Assembly (NCBI RefSeq): GCF_000313135.1
Contig: NW_004457554.1
Location: forward strand, 273,945 to 337,944
Source of the DNA: Acanthamoeba castellanii str. Neff
Taxonomy: Eukaryota; Discosea; Longamoebia; Acanthamoebidae
DNA length: 64,000 nt
Direction: 5' to 3'
In this document: positions 34,867 to 45,100 of the stretch, in pieces
Numbering within the stretch: position 1 is the stretch's first letter
Layout: each line of letters begins with the position of its first letter
Program-made: the position numbers and the translations under genes
Notes under the pieces: model-generated
Database searches by the model: none
Told to the model about the DNA's origin: nothing
The model's input: the letters and a program-made list of their open reading frames with translations, nothing else

Positions 34867-35247
34867 ATGCCCTGCCGGTTGCTGCCAGGACTGTACTCGG
34901 ACCTTCCATCTCCATTTTCCTTTTTGCTGCGGGTGGTGAGTGCTCAGCAGCTGATCGGCGGGAGACGGCTGCAGCTCGAGCGTCCTCGTGTACTGGTGCT
35001 GTCGGGACCGACGGCCATCGGGAAGACCAATTTGTCGCTTGAGCTGGCGCAACGGCTCAATGGAGAGATAATCTCCGCAGATTCCATGCAAGTGTACAAA
35101 GGGATGGACGTCGGCACGGACAAAGTCAGCGCTGCCGAACGTAAGCGAATCCCGCACCACCTCATCGATCTGGTGTCGCCTCACGAAGCCTTCAGCGCCT
35201 TCCAGTTCTGGGAGCACGCACACAACGCCACACACGTGCGTGTCCCC

Positions 35248-35284
<37 letters not shown>

Positions 35285-36830
35285 CCAGCCTTCACCATCA
35301 CGCAGCACGGCTCACTCACTTACTTTGTCTGCTGCGGTGTGTCGTGTGTGTGTGTCATGTGTGTGTCGTGTGTGTCGTGTGTCACTGCATTTTGGACCAC
35401 CGCCATCCGCATAGGACATTCTCTCGCGAGGCAAAGTGCCGATCGTGGTGGGCGGGTGTGGGTTCTACTTGAGCTGGTACCTCCACAAGACGTCCCGCCC
35501 TGACCACACCACGAAGGCCCCGCCAGAGGTCGTCCGCAAAATCAAGAAGGTCATCGACGACGACCAAGGCGACTGGTACCGCAGGTGTGCCCCCCCCCCA
35601 AACCCAATGCTCAGCAGCGCAGCAGCGCAGAGCCGTCCACATCAGCCAGCGTGGAGGTAGCTGGGCGGGTTCTTCCTCCTCCTCCTCCTCCTCCTCCTGT
35701 TAACGAGATCTCGTGAGTGATGCAGCATCGCGCGCGTGCAGGCCATAGATCCGGCGTTTGCGGCGACCATTCCCGTCAACGACCTCTATCGCATCACCCG
35801 CGCCCTCGAAATTCATGCCGTTACCGGTCTCCCGCCTTCCAGCTTCGCCTCTGAACGACTCGCTCCCTGGGGTTCCCCTCTCCCAACCCCCACCAACCCC
35901 CATCAACCCCCACCAACCCCCACCAACCCCCACCAACCAACCCGTGCCTATTCAGCACGCGCACCGCACATGTTCTCTGCCCCCCATCTCCCTTCGTGCG
36001 GGCACATGCTGGCTCTACACTGACGCATGTGCATATGAGCACGTATGCAGAAACATCGCTCGATTTCCGGTGCGTCTACTTCACAACTTCCGACTCGCTC
36101 GCTGCCAAGACGCGCATCGACCTACGGTGCGAGGAGATGGTCAGGCGAGGGTTACTTCAGGCAGGCCACCCCGCCCCTCCCCACTTCCCCCCCTCCCACT
36201 CACACAACAAACATACATAGGAGACGATGGCGCTATTGTACAGCGGACTGGAGGTGGACAGCACGCCAGCCAAAGCCATCGGCTACTCCGAGGCCATATC
36301 TTTTCTCCTCTACGCTCCGGTACGACTACTGCCCGCGTGCGCACGTATGGCGCAACGTTTATTCTTTAATATTTCTTCACCCGCCACACACAGCTAGAGC
36401 ATCTGGGCGACAGCTTTACCGACTTTTTGACCATCTTTCAGAACTCGTCGAGGTAGTACATCGTGCTCCACCGAGTTTGGCCGCTGGCTCACATACAGTT
36501 GGTGGTGACAGGAAGTACGGAAGACGCCAGAAGACATGGTTCCGGCGGGAACCCCTCTTCCACCATTGGCTGTACAGGAACGAAATGGGCGTTGAGGACC
36601 AACTGCGAAGGGTGACCGACCTCTACTCCTTGCCGTTTGCAGAGTACATGGACACGTTCGATTGGGATGGCTACCTCAACAAGATGACCAAGGATTACAA
36701 CCAGAAGATGCCTACCTACGCCCCCAAGTTGCAGCTGTTCTCCACGGCCTCCTCTCGAGACAGCTTTATCGCCTCTCTGGCGCCCTCCATCGCCAATCTT
36801 CGCCAGTGGAAAACGGCGCGTCCTAATTAA
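34867..36830 (+). CDS. TRIT1: tRNA dimethylallyltransferase (MiaA/TRIT1/MOD5 family)
   Basis: Exon 1 encodes a possible N-terminal targeting segment ([19 protein letters not shown]), then the P-loop [36 protein letters not shown] and [19 protein letters not shown]. The exon ends HNATH at about 35235 and joins [19 protein letters not shown] at 35414. Later exons give [46 protein letters not shown], and [17 protein letters not shown]. The terminal exon has [14 protein letters not shown] and [14 protein letters not shown]. The enzyme transfers the isopentenyl group of DMAPP to A37 of tRNAs reading UNN codons. No C2H2 zinc finger of the animal type was seen. The last seven codons (KTARPN and TAA) lie inside the left arm of the adjacent inverted repeat. 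ATG 34867 is tentative; ATG 34804 is in another frame. Confidence 0.88.
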
Positions 36831-37074
36831 TAAAAATAAAAATAAAAATAAAAATAAGGCCAACGCCGGACCACGTGCTCGGCAAAAACTGCCCGCGGAG
36901 TTTTGACTTAGATTTTCGGCCATCCGCCCCACACACACAAGATGCCCAGTTTTCTCGCTTGCCTTGAAAGCTGCGGACCTCGCGATCGCTCCAAAGGTCC
37001 TAAAAAGATACGGGCTTCAAGATGTGATAGGACTCAGCCCTGTAGGATGCCTAGTTGGGCCGCTAGGACCTCCC
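36808..37074 (+). repeat. Left inverted arm of the foldback element
   Basis: Starts GGAAAACGGCGCGTCC, then an AATAA/AAAAT pentamer run, then a unique stretch including GATGTGATAGGACTCAGCC, and breaks near GCCGCTAGGACCTC. It pairs with 39304 downwards with only a few differences (for example CCAACG versus CCAAACG). Its first 23 bp are also the last codons and stop of the upstream gene. Confidence 0.9.
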
Positions 37075-37822
37075 AGTTTCCGAGTCATTGGGACAATTTT
37101 TCAACGCCACACTACAAAGAACACTCGTTTTCTCACTTGCCCTCTAAGCTCCTGACCTCCCGTTTCGGTTAAAATGCGTCCCAGAGCACGGGCTTCAAGA
37201 TGTGAGGGGACTCAGCCCTGGACTCAGATCTGTAGGATGCATCGTTGGGCAGCTAGGACCTCGCCGTTTTGAGGTGGAAATCTACATGGGCACAGTTTTT
37301 CTCGCTTGCCTTGTTATCTCTTGCCCTCCTGTTATGCGCACAATTGCACTGGCAAGACAGTGACCCAAAGTGTGGAACCAGTGCAGAGACGAGCACCGAT
37401 ACAGAGGAGATGAGTCGCCCACGGCGTTAGCCCCCGCCCTGAGACGAGCAAGAGATGAGTTGCCTCCCACCTCCGCGGTGCTCCCCGACATCTCCTCAGG
37501 AGATCAGTCGCCTGCCGCAAAAGGCGTCCGCAAGGATGTCGGGGATCACCGCGGTTACTGAACCGCCCGAGTCGTGCGGCATCTTGTAGCCCACGGTCTG
37601 ATTAGTCGTCGTCCGCGACTTCCGAGGGTGATTGCGACCTCCGCGGTGATCCCCGACATCCGCGGTGGATCACGTATGTCGCGATAACCACTGTGGGCGG
37701 CACCTCATGTCTTGCTCGTCTCTCTACTGGTGCTCGTCTCTGCGCTGGTTCCACACGTTGGTCTTGTCGGTTTCCGCTTGTACAGCTAGGTTTATTCAAG
37801 TCCTCCCTGTGGAGATGAGTCC

Positions 37823-37954
37823 GAAACGCGTAGCACGCGTAGCACGCGTAGAACGCGATAAACGTGTTGTCCGCGCGTGAGCTACGCGTAAGCTACGCGT
37901 GAGCTACGCGTGAGCTACGCGCAATCTACGCGCAAGCTACGCGCGAGCTACGCG
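37823..37954 (+). repeat. ACGCGTAGC / AGCTACGCG short tandem array
   Basis: About a dozen imperfect 9-11-bp units built on ACGCG, switching from ACGCGTAGC to AGCTACGCGTG halfway. Each unit contains MluI-like palindromic cores, so the array is itself hairpin-prone. Confidence 0.85.
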
Positions 37955-38334
37955 CCGAGAATAATAAAAAAAATCATTTTTGGGCACTGGAGCAGACCTC
38001 CAACGATTTGGTGAAAGATCGGATTTTATTGTGGGTAAAGAAAGAGGCAAGGGGAGAGAGCGCCCAGCTGCTGGGCGTCGGTCAGATCAAAACAATTAAA
38101 GATTAGATTGAGATTAAGATTGGGATAAGATTGGGCAGATTCTTCTAACGTGTGCTACGCGTTTTCGGACTCATCTCCTGTGTTGAAATTTTTTTCGGCA
38201 GCGGGGATGGCTTGTTTTCGCGGACATCGCGACCTCCCGCGGACATCGCAACCTCCCGCGGACATCGCGATTATCCGCGGACATTGCGGCCGGCGACTCA
38301 TCCCCTTGAATAAACCTAGCTGTAGTCGCGGCAT

Positions 38335-38465
38335 CGAAACGAGTAGCAAACGCGTGAAACGAGTAGAGAACGTGTGAAACGAGTAAAAACCGCGTTAATA
38401 ACGAGTAAAACGAGTAAATAACGAGTTAAACGAGTAACAAAACGCTTAAAAAACGAGTAAAATGA
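38335..38465 (+). repeat. AACGAGTAA short tandem array
   Basis: Degenerate 8-17-bp units with ACGAGTAA / GAAACGAGTAG, preceded at 38215-38292 by four units related to CGCGGACATCGCGACCTCC. Confidence 0.85.
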
Positions 38466-39037
38466 CCACAGACCACCTGTGGCAACACTGATTAAACGCG
38501 TTTAACGAGTGTTACTCGTTTTCGTTGCATCCCCGTTGCATCCCCTAAGATTGTAAGTTGCGTGGCGGACAGCTCACCGTAGCGCTCTGATTCGTGGGGC
38601 ATCTTGTAGCCCATGGTCTAATTGGTCTGGAAACTGATTCGCAGGCCGCTAGCTCTCAAGGCAGGCGAGAAAACTGGTAAGCTTTAACTGAAGGCATGAT
38701 TTTCGAGCTCTGAGTTGAGAGGCGAACAGCGCACGGTAGAGCCCTTAATCGCGCGGCATCTCGTAGCCCATGGTCCATTTGGTCTGGAAATGTAGTGCCA
38801 GGCTGCTGGCTATGAAGGCAAGCGAGAAAAACTGCTATGATTGGTTAAGTGATTTTTAGGCTACAAGTTGGGAGGCGAGCAGCGCACTGTAGCGCTCTGA
38901 TTCGTCCGGCATTTGTAGCCCATGGTCTAATTGGTCTGGAAACTTATTGACTGGCCTCTAGCTATCATGGCAAGCGAGAAAAACTGTGCCCTCGCTTGTG
39001 TGCCTTCGAATACAACTGCGACCACGCCAAAACGGCG

Positions 39038-39304
39038 AGGTCCGCTAGCGGCCCAACTAGGCATCCTACAGGGCTGAGTCCTATCACATCTTGAAGCCCG
39101 TATCTTTTTAGGACCTTTGGAGCGATCGCGAGGTCCGCAGCTTTCAAGGCAAGCGAGAAAACTGGGCATCTTGTGTGTGTGGGGCGGATGGCCGAAAATC
39201 TAAGTCAAAACTCCGCGGGCAGTTTTTGCCGGGCACGTGGTCCGGCGTTTGGCCTTATTATTATTTTTATTTTTATTTTTATTAATTAGGACGCGCCGTT
39301 TTCC
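39038..39304 (-). repeat. Right inverted arm of the foldback element
   Basis: Reverse complement of the left arm, ending with CGCGCCGTTTTCC at 39304; the bases beyond on either side do not match. Read on the minus strand it supplies TAATTAATAAAAATAAA about 70 bp beyond the stop of the CAP gene, so it probably serves as that gene's 3' end. Confidence 0.9.
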
Positions 39305-39373
39305 TCTGTAGTCAGGAAGAAATGGTCCGGAAATGGTACGAAGAATGTTACGGAAAATATGGGAAGGACATGG

Positions 39374-39841
39374 TCAGTCAGAGAATAGCTGTGTGAGATA
39401 GTACCGCCCACGGGAATTGCAGTACACTGCAATAGCGCAGCGGTTGGCGGCAGGACAGAGGATGTTCTTGCGATGGCCGGGAGAGCGAATCCACCCATTT
39501 ACGGCAGTACTTGCAACATCAGCAACGCCCTGCGAGTAGGCCACGTTTTCGGCCATATGTCGGGGTCGGTACGGCACCGCTTGCATTCGCTCCTTGAATC
39601 CAGCATGCCCAAACTCTACTTGGCCAGTACCCATGCCTGGCCACACACGGGCATTCAGTGAGCTATCTCCCAGAGAGAGGCCGCTGAGCTCAAGAAGAAG
39701 GGAGGAAGGCGCACTGTGGCTGTGCTGAAGGCCTATCTTGTACAGAACGGTTTCCCAGCGAAGGGGCCTGAGGCCGCTACGCTGGCGGAAGTTGTTGGTA
39801 AGCGTGAGGCAATCGTGGCCAATCTTCTCGATGTGCGGCAC
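39374..39841 (-). CDS. CAP/SCP-domain protein
   Basis: A 155-residue ORF beginning MPHIEKIGHDCLTLTNNFR. The CAP fold is recognisable: NNFRQRSGLRPLRWETVLYK (helix 1), HMAENVAYSQGV (CAP1-like), VNGWIRSPGHRKNIL (CAP2-like), then CAIAVYCNSRGRYYLTQLF. His in SPGHR and Glu in AENVA are two of the usual cavity residues; the first-helix His may be the one in LQHSHSAP. No signal peptide is encoded in this ORF, so an upstream exon may be missed, or the protein is cytosolic. Only 53 bp separate its ATG from the stop of the CUE gene upstream on the same strand. The family is widespread (plant PR-1, venom proteins, bacterial YkwD); function here is unknown. Confidence 0.75.
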   Translation of the reverse strand: MPHIEKIGHDCLTLTNNFRQRSGLRPLRWETVLYKIGLQHSHSAPSSLLLELSGLSLGDSSLNARVWPGMGTGQVEFGHAGFKERMQAVPYRPRHMAENVAYSQGVADVASTAVNGWIRSPGHRKNILCPAANRCAIAVYCNSRGRYYLTQLFSD

Positions 39842-39894
39842 GGTTCTCGACGCCCCTATAGCAGATCGGTGACGTGGTGAGCGAGTGAGTGAAG

Positions 39895-41052
39895 TTAACC
39901 GCGCATGGTCATTGCGAGAGAGAGCTCACCTCCAGCCGCGGAGGCGGTAGCAGCTGTAGCAGTATCCGAATTGGGCTCAGAGAGATCAGAGAGGGTCATA
40001 GCCTTCTTCCTTTCCCCCGATCGGCTCCACTTGGCACGCTGCTTTGACCTGGTGGTCGTGGTGGTGGGCGGAGCGTGGACTGGTTGAGCAATTTCTGGCT
40101 GGGAGGAAGGAGGGCAAGAGAGAGAGAGAGAGAACGAGACCCACGTGCCTGAAGTCCTTCATCTGTCGCCAGAGGCCGATGTCAAACCCGCTCGTGCTCT
40201 GCGCCTGCCCTACAGTGTCCTCTCGGGCTGGTTGCCTGCTGTCCTCAAGAGGAAGATTAAGAAGGTTGATACCCCAACGCATGTGAACTGGTGTATGTGT
40301 GGTCGTGTCGTGTCGTGTACCTATTATTGTTGCTGCTGCTGCTGGACTCCTTGCGCCATCGCTCCTTGCGGTGCTGGCGAATGCTGGCCAACTGGTCCTC
40401 GAGGCTGGCGGCGGCGGCTGCTCTCTCTTGCCGCGGGGGACCACCCCAAGGACTGGCACCCGCAGACGACGAGGAGCAAAGCATCGGTAGACGGTCATCT
40501 GATGAGATGGGCGGGACCAGCACCAGCGCCCGGCCCTCCTCCCCCTCCTGTGAAGCGGGGTGTGAAGTGGTATCGCGTTGCGCCCAATTAGGCCGTGTGG
40601 GGGGAGGCAAAAGGAAGGTCGGCACACAAAGAAGCCAGGCGCATGAGCGCCAAAGTAGAAGAAGGGCGAGGTACGTTGGTGGTGTGGGCAGAACGGACAG
40701 GAGCACGGCTGCTGCCGCCGCTGTGAAAGCTCGTCGCTGGTTCACCATCGACGCAGACGCTGGGGCGGGTGGCACTACACACTCCCGTTGGCAAGGGGGC
40801 CTCCTCCTCTTTAATGCATTGGCGTTGGTGCTGCATGGAGAGAAGCTCCTCTACGAGCGACTCGACCGAGCACTCCGCGCCAGCACTGGTGGGAGAGCAA
40901 GCCGCCATCAGAAAAGATAAAGATTGAGGCCTTTGTAAAGGCACCAATCCAAAGAATTTGGCGAAGTACCCGGCTACAATGTCGGTGAGGAGAGCCGAGT
41001 CGAGCGTTGGGAAGAGTTCCTGCAAGAGAGACAAGATGGTGGCTTCGGCCAT
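39895..41052 (-). CDS. CUE-domain protein
   Basis: Starting at ATG 41052 (an in-frame ATG at 41118 is possible), the first exon gives ATILSLLQELFPTLDSALL. Splicing the intron from GTACTTCGCC to CTCCCACCAG (about 40970-40890) joins DIVAG to AGAECSVESLVEELLSM. This completes a CUE domain with the FP and LL ubiquitin-binding motifs. Later exons encode a basic helix (LEDQLASIRQHRKERWRKE), a segment STSGFDIGLWRQMKDFRH, and a final exon PEIAQPVHAPPT... with AKWSRSGERKKAMTLSDLSEP, ending at TAA 39895. CUE domains bind monoubiquitin. The rest matches nothing I recognise. Exons 3-4 are the least certain. Confidence 0.6.
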
Positions 41053-41193
41053 GGCTGCTTTTTGAATGCACACCACACGAGTGGCCAACGAGCCCTGCTG
41101 GCCACAGGCAGCGGCCACTTCCGCGGTACGTTTGGTTTTCTTTTCTCTTCTTTTCTCTTCTTTTCTCTTATTTACTTCTTGCCTACAGAACAG

Positions 41194-42090
41194 TTACTGG
41201 TGGCCTGTGTTGGCGTCGGCAGCGTGGTGCTGAGGTTCAGCAGCAGCAGCAGCAGCAGCAGCGTCAGCGTCGTCGTGCTGGGGGCCGTGGAAGAAAGGGT
41301 GGGCGAGGATGCCCTCCCACAGCTTTTGGTCCTCGTCCACGAAGTCCTTGAGGGCGGAGAGGAGCTCGTGCTTCTCCTTGCCGCGCTGCGTGTGTCCGGC
41401 CACCAGTGCTCGCAGTTGCTCCCGCTGCCCGCCGATCTTGTCCCGCAGAAGGGCCGCTATCATTTGCCGGTCCCGCGCAAACACGTCGTGTGCCCTGAAC
41501 ACGGGCTCGTCCCTCCTCGCCTGCGCCACGTGTGCGTTAAAGCGGCTGGCGGCTGGCGCAGGGATCAGAGGGGAGGGAGGGGAGAGAGAGACGTGCCTGC
41601 AGCTGCCTGATGGCAGCATCGACCTGCTTGCGTACCTCACGTGCCATCATGTCCTGGAAATGCGTCTTGTCCACCACAATGTGCCCTGCCACGTCCACGC
41701 CAACAGCCGCCGGCCGCCGGCCGTTGAGCTACTTACGACGAGTACTCCTTCTTCGCGAGATAGGAGCCGAGCAGCCGCTGGCACCACCACCACCAGAGCA
41801 GACGTCTCCTGGCCCGCTCTCTGGCCGCCAGCGAGAGGAAGAAGGGAAGGGGGGAAGGGGCACACACCAGGCTTGGGCAGGGCAGCGAGCTGGCACCCTC
41901 CCGGCTGGGCCTGCTGCAGTTGGGTCCGGTCGCTGACAGGCACCAGCAGGCTGTACCGACTTCTCAGCTCCTCCGTGGAGAGGGCGGCTACCTCGGCATG
42001 CGACAGGTGGCCCATTTTGAACACCTCGAAAAAGCCCACCACATCGTCGTGCTGGCCCTCCTGCTGCTGCTGCTGCTGCTGGATGTCCAT
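41194..42090 (-). CDS. Unrecognised Gln-rich, coiled-coil protein
   Basis: Exon 1 (42090 to about 41880) starts [12 protein letters not shown] and contains FFEVFKMGHLSHAEVAALSTEELRSRY. A second exon reads as RLLGSYLAKKEYSS (donor GTAAGTAGC near 41735). A third gives HIVVDKTHFQDMMAREVRKQVDAAIRQLQ, and the last gives NAHVAQARRDEPVFRAHDVF, MIAALLRDKIGGQREQLRALV and KDFVDEDQKLWEGIL. The final exon ends in a poly-Ala/His tail at 41194. Long amphipathic helices suggest a coiled-coil adaptor. No catalytic motif was seen and I could not assign a family. It lies 90 bp downstream of the patatin gene stop on the same strand. Confidence 0.5.
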
Positions 42091-42180
42091 CTATGATGGG
42101 GGCAGAGAGCTTGAATCGAGCCGTGGTGCTTTTTTTTCCCTTGTTTTTTTAACCAATTTTGCTTTTCTTTCTTCTTCGTG

Positions 42181-45100
42181 TCACCAGAAGAAGTCGTCTA
42201 AGTTGGCGGGCTGCTTCTTGCCACCGGCGGCGGCGGCGGGGTTGTCCTGGACGGCAGAGGTGGCGCCGCCAGAGGTGGTGGTGGTGGTGCCAGCGCTGCT
42301 GTCCTGGTTTTTTCCGCCGCCCATTCCTGCCGGTGCGGTGAGGAAGGAGAAGAGGTCGTCCACAGGGCTGCTCACCACCACCGGGGCGAAGGCGGCACGT
42401 GGCGCCAGAGTGTGGGGTGAGCCCGCGCGACGGTGCGGCGGCGGCTGCTGCTGCTGCTGGGAGGATCCAGCGGCTGAGCCCGTGCGCTCGCGCTTCTTGT
42501 GGCCCGGTGGCGGTAGCGGTGCGCCCTCCTCGGCCAGGAGCACTGCCTCCTCGAAAGTGAACTCGTGTTCGAAGAAGTTCATGCCGCCGCCGCCGCCAAC
42601 GGGCCGCGTCTGCTTGTCGGCATTCTTCACCTCTTCTTGCCGTCGCTGTGCCTCGCGCTCCTCGGCTTCGCGCTCGAGGAGGAGCTTTTCTTCGCGCTCG
42701 CGTCTCTCCTCGGCTTCGCGCGCGACTCGCGCCTCTTCCTCTTCCCGCAGCCGCCGCCGCTCCTCGCGCTCCTGCATCTGGCGACGCTCCTCCTCGGCCT
42801 CGGCCTCACGCAGAAGCCGCTCGCCCTCGCGCTCTGCCTCCTCCTCCTCCTCGCGCCGAGCGCGCTCGAGCCGTTCTCGCTCCTCGCGCGCCTTGCGTTC
42901 GATCTCCTCGATCTCCCGCATCTGCTGGGCGCGTCGCTCGATGGCCTCGAGCTCCTCCCGCTCGCGCCGCTCCCGTTCCTCCCGCTCCCGCACCTCCCGC
43001 TGGCGCCTCTCCTCCTCCTCCCGCGCCTCCCGCTCCTGGGCCTCCTGCCGCTCTCGCGCTTCCCTGTCTCCCCGTTCCCGCGCCTCCCGCTCCCGCGCCT
43101 CGCGCCTCTGCTGCTCCCGCTCCCGCTCCTCCCGCTGCTCCCGCTCCACGCGCTCCCGCTCGGCCTGCTCGCGACGTTCCCGCTCCTCTCTGTCCCGCCG
43201 CTCGCGCTCCCTTTTCTCTCGCTCCATCCGCTCGATCCGCTCCCGCCGCTCCCGCTCCTCCTGCTCCCTCCGCTCCCACACCTCGATGGCCTCGCGCTCC
43301 CGCTTGACCTGGCCCTCCTGGTCCTGCCGCATTCTACTCCTCCTCCTCCTCTCGCCCTCTTCTCCCTCGCCCTCTACCTCCGCTTCGTCGTCGTCGTCGT
43401 CGTCGTCGTTGGTGCCGTGGTCGTCTCCCTCGGCTGATGCGTCGTTGTTTTCCCCCTCGGCCTTGCTGCTGCTGCTGCTCGCGGCGAAGGCCACCCTCCG
43501 TCCCTGAGCGGAACCCACCCGGCCGCGAGCGCCCTCGGCTGGTGGGCTCGCCTCCTCCGACGACGCATCGCTCGCGCTGGCGGCTCCTCTGGCATGCATC
43601 TCGGCCTTGGCGGCGGCGGTGGAGTAGAAATTCTCGTTGACCCACGCCACCAGCGGTCCGAGCTCAATCTGTGTTTTTTATAAATATAGATATTAAGCGG
43701 CGCGCAAAGAGAAAGAGATTGTTTGGAGGAGCGTACGTTCAGGGCAATGTCGACCAGCAGCGGCACGGCCTCGGGGTTGTCGAGGGGAATTTCGGTCTGC
43801 AGTACAGGATTGAACCTGAGACCCAACCCCCCCCCCCAATTCACCCCGAGGTGAGCTGCTGGTGGCTCTTCATGGACGTATGCAGAAAACAAGAACAACA
43901 ACAAGAACAAGAACAAGAACAAGAACAAGACAAGAACAAGAACAACAGGCGAAGGTGAGGGAAAGGCCACCTGAAGTAGCGGTCGCCGAGAAGCTCGTGG
44001 CACATCTGCTCGGATTGCATGATCATGCCATCCCACAGCACCCCGGCGAGCTTGGGCACCCACTGCATGTAGCCCCAGTCGTGCGAGTCGTCCTCGTAGT
44101 AGTGGTTTACTTTGCCTGCACCGCACCCAGGTGTTCCGTCCCGCTGTTAGCAGACCACACGCGACACGCGCCACACGCCACACACGAGACGCGTAGGGTA
44201 AAAGAGGGTCGCCCTACCGGTTCCGAAGGAGAGCAGGACTACTTCGTCGAGCTTCTTGTTGAGCCAATAGGGAGAGATGGCGAGCGTGAGCGCTGACGAC
44301 GCCGGATCGTGTGCGAACATGCCCTGCAGTGCACCCAAAGAAGGGGTATTGGGGGGGGGGTTGACACGCGGGCACGGGTGAGACGTCGGATGTCTCCCCG
44401 CATATTGGGGGGGGGGGAAGGAGGAGGCTGAGGGGGGAGGAGGAGTGATAAAGCGGAGGGGGGGAGGGGTTCATCGTACACCGTCGACGTGCTGCTGGTG
44501 GGAAGGGAAGTAGGTCGGGGCCGCGATGGTGCGCATGACCAAGTCGGACGCGGTCTCGCTGAGCATCTCGTTGACTCGCGGATCGCCCTCGCCCTCGCCC
44601 TCGCCGTACTCGGGGCCTCCGCCGCCGCCGAATGATGCTGGCGGCGGTCGCGGTCGTGATGTGTCGACGGGAGAGGAGCCAATCTCGAAGAAGGGGGAGC
44701 TGGGGGGTCCCTCCTGCTGCTGCTGCTGGTGGTGGTGGTGCTGGTGGTGGTGGTGCTGATGCTGGTGCTGGTGGTCTTCGTCTCTGCCAGAGTCGGAGGA
44801 GGCCTTGCGGGCGAGGGCGGGCGAGGGCGGGCGGGCTTCTGATGGCGGTGGTACTGCTTGCTGGCTGGCCGCCTCGCGCTCTCTCTTTCGTCGCTCCTGC
44901 TCGCGCTGCTGTCGCTGGCGCAGGGTGTTGAAGCTCACCGCTCGCCGCCGCCGCTCGCGGTCGTCCTTGCGCTTGGGCAGGTTGTGGTAGTACCTGTTCT
45001 CGCACGCCCGCTGGAGCGCATCGGGGGCGTGGTTGTCGAGCAGCAGCGAAGGCAGCAGCACGAACGACGGGCACTGCGCGAGGGTCAATTTACCGTAGAC

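Larger units (their letters stand above)
36808..39304. mobile_element. Foldback-type non-autonomous element, about 2.5 kb
   Basis: The two ends are near-identical inverted arms of about 265 bp. The interior lacks coding capacity and is built of tandem and inverted units. Three units spaced about 155 bp carry GGCATCTTGTAGCCCATGG-like sequence (38598, 38755, 38908), with a diverged copy near 37578. Two related units of about 170 bp sit at the left (36946-37300) in opposite orientation. Nested inverted pairs include 37781-37800 with 38305-38324 (20 bp, perfect), 37811-37836 with 38152-38178, and 37353-37420 with about 37690-37770. No transposase ORF and no clear target-site duplication were found. 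Long modular inverted repeats are typical of foldback elements; the element class is inferred. Confidence 0.72.

Noticed and set aside
36942..37172. ORF starting MPSFLACLESCGPRD, also present inverted at 38927-39169
   Set aside because: The duplicate is just the inverted arm; the frame breaks beyond the arm and codon use is unlike host genes.
40145..40591. Plus-strand ORF with PEVLHLSPEADVKPARALRL
   Set aside because: The minus strand has clean splice signals and in-phase exons (QMKDFRH joined to PEIAQPV), so the plus-strand reading is taken as a shadow.
41309..43507. 732-codon Ser/Arg-rich plus-strand ORF
   Set aside because: Mirror of the Glu/Arg coiled coil of the patatin gene and of gene 41194-42090.
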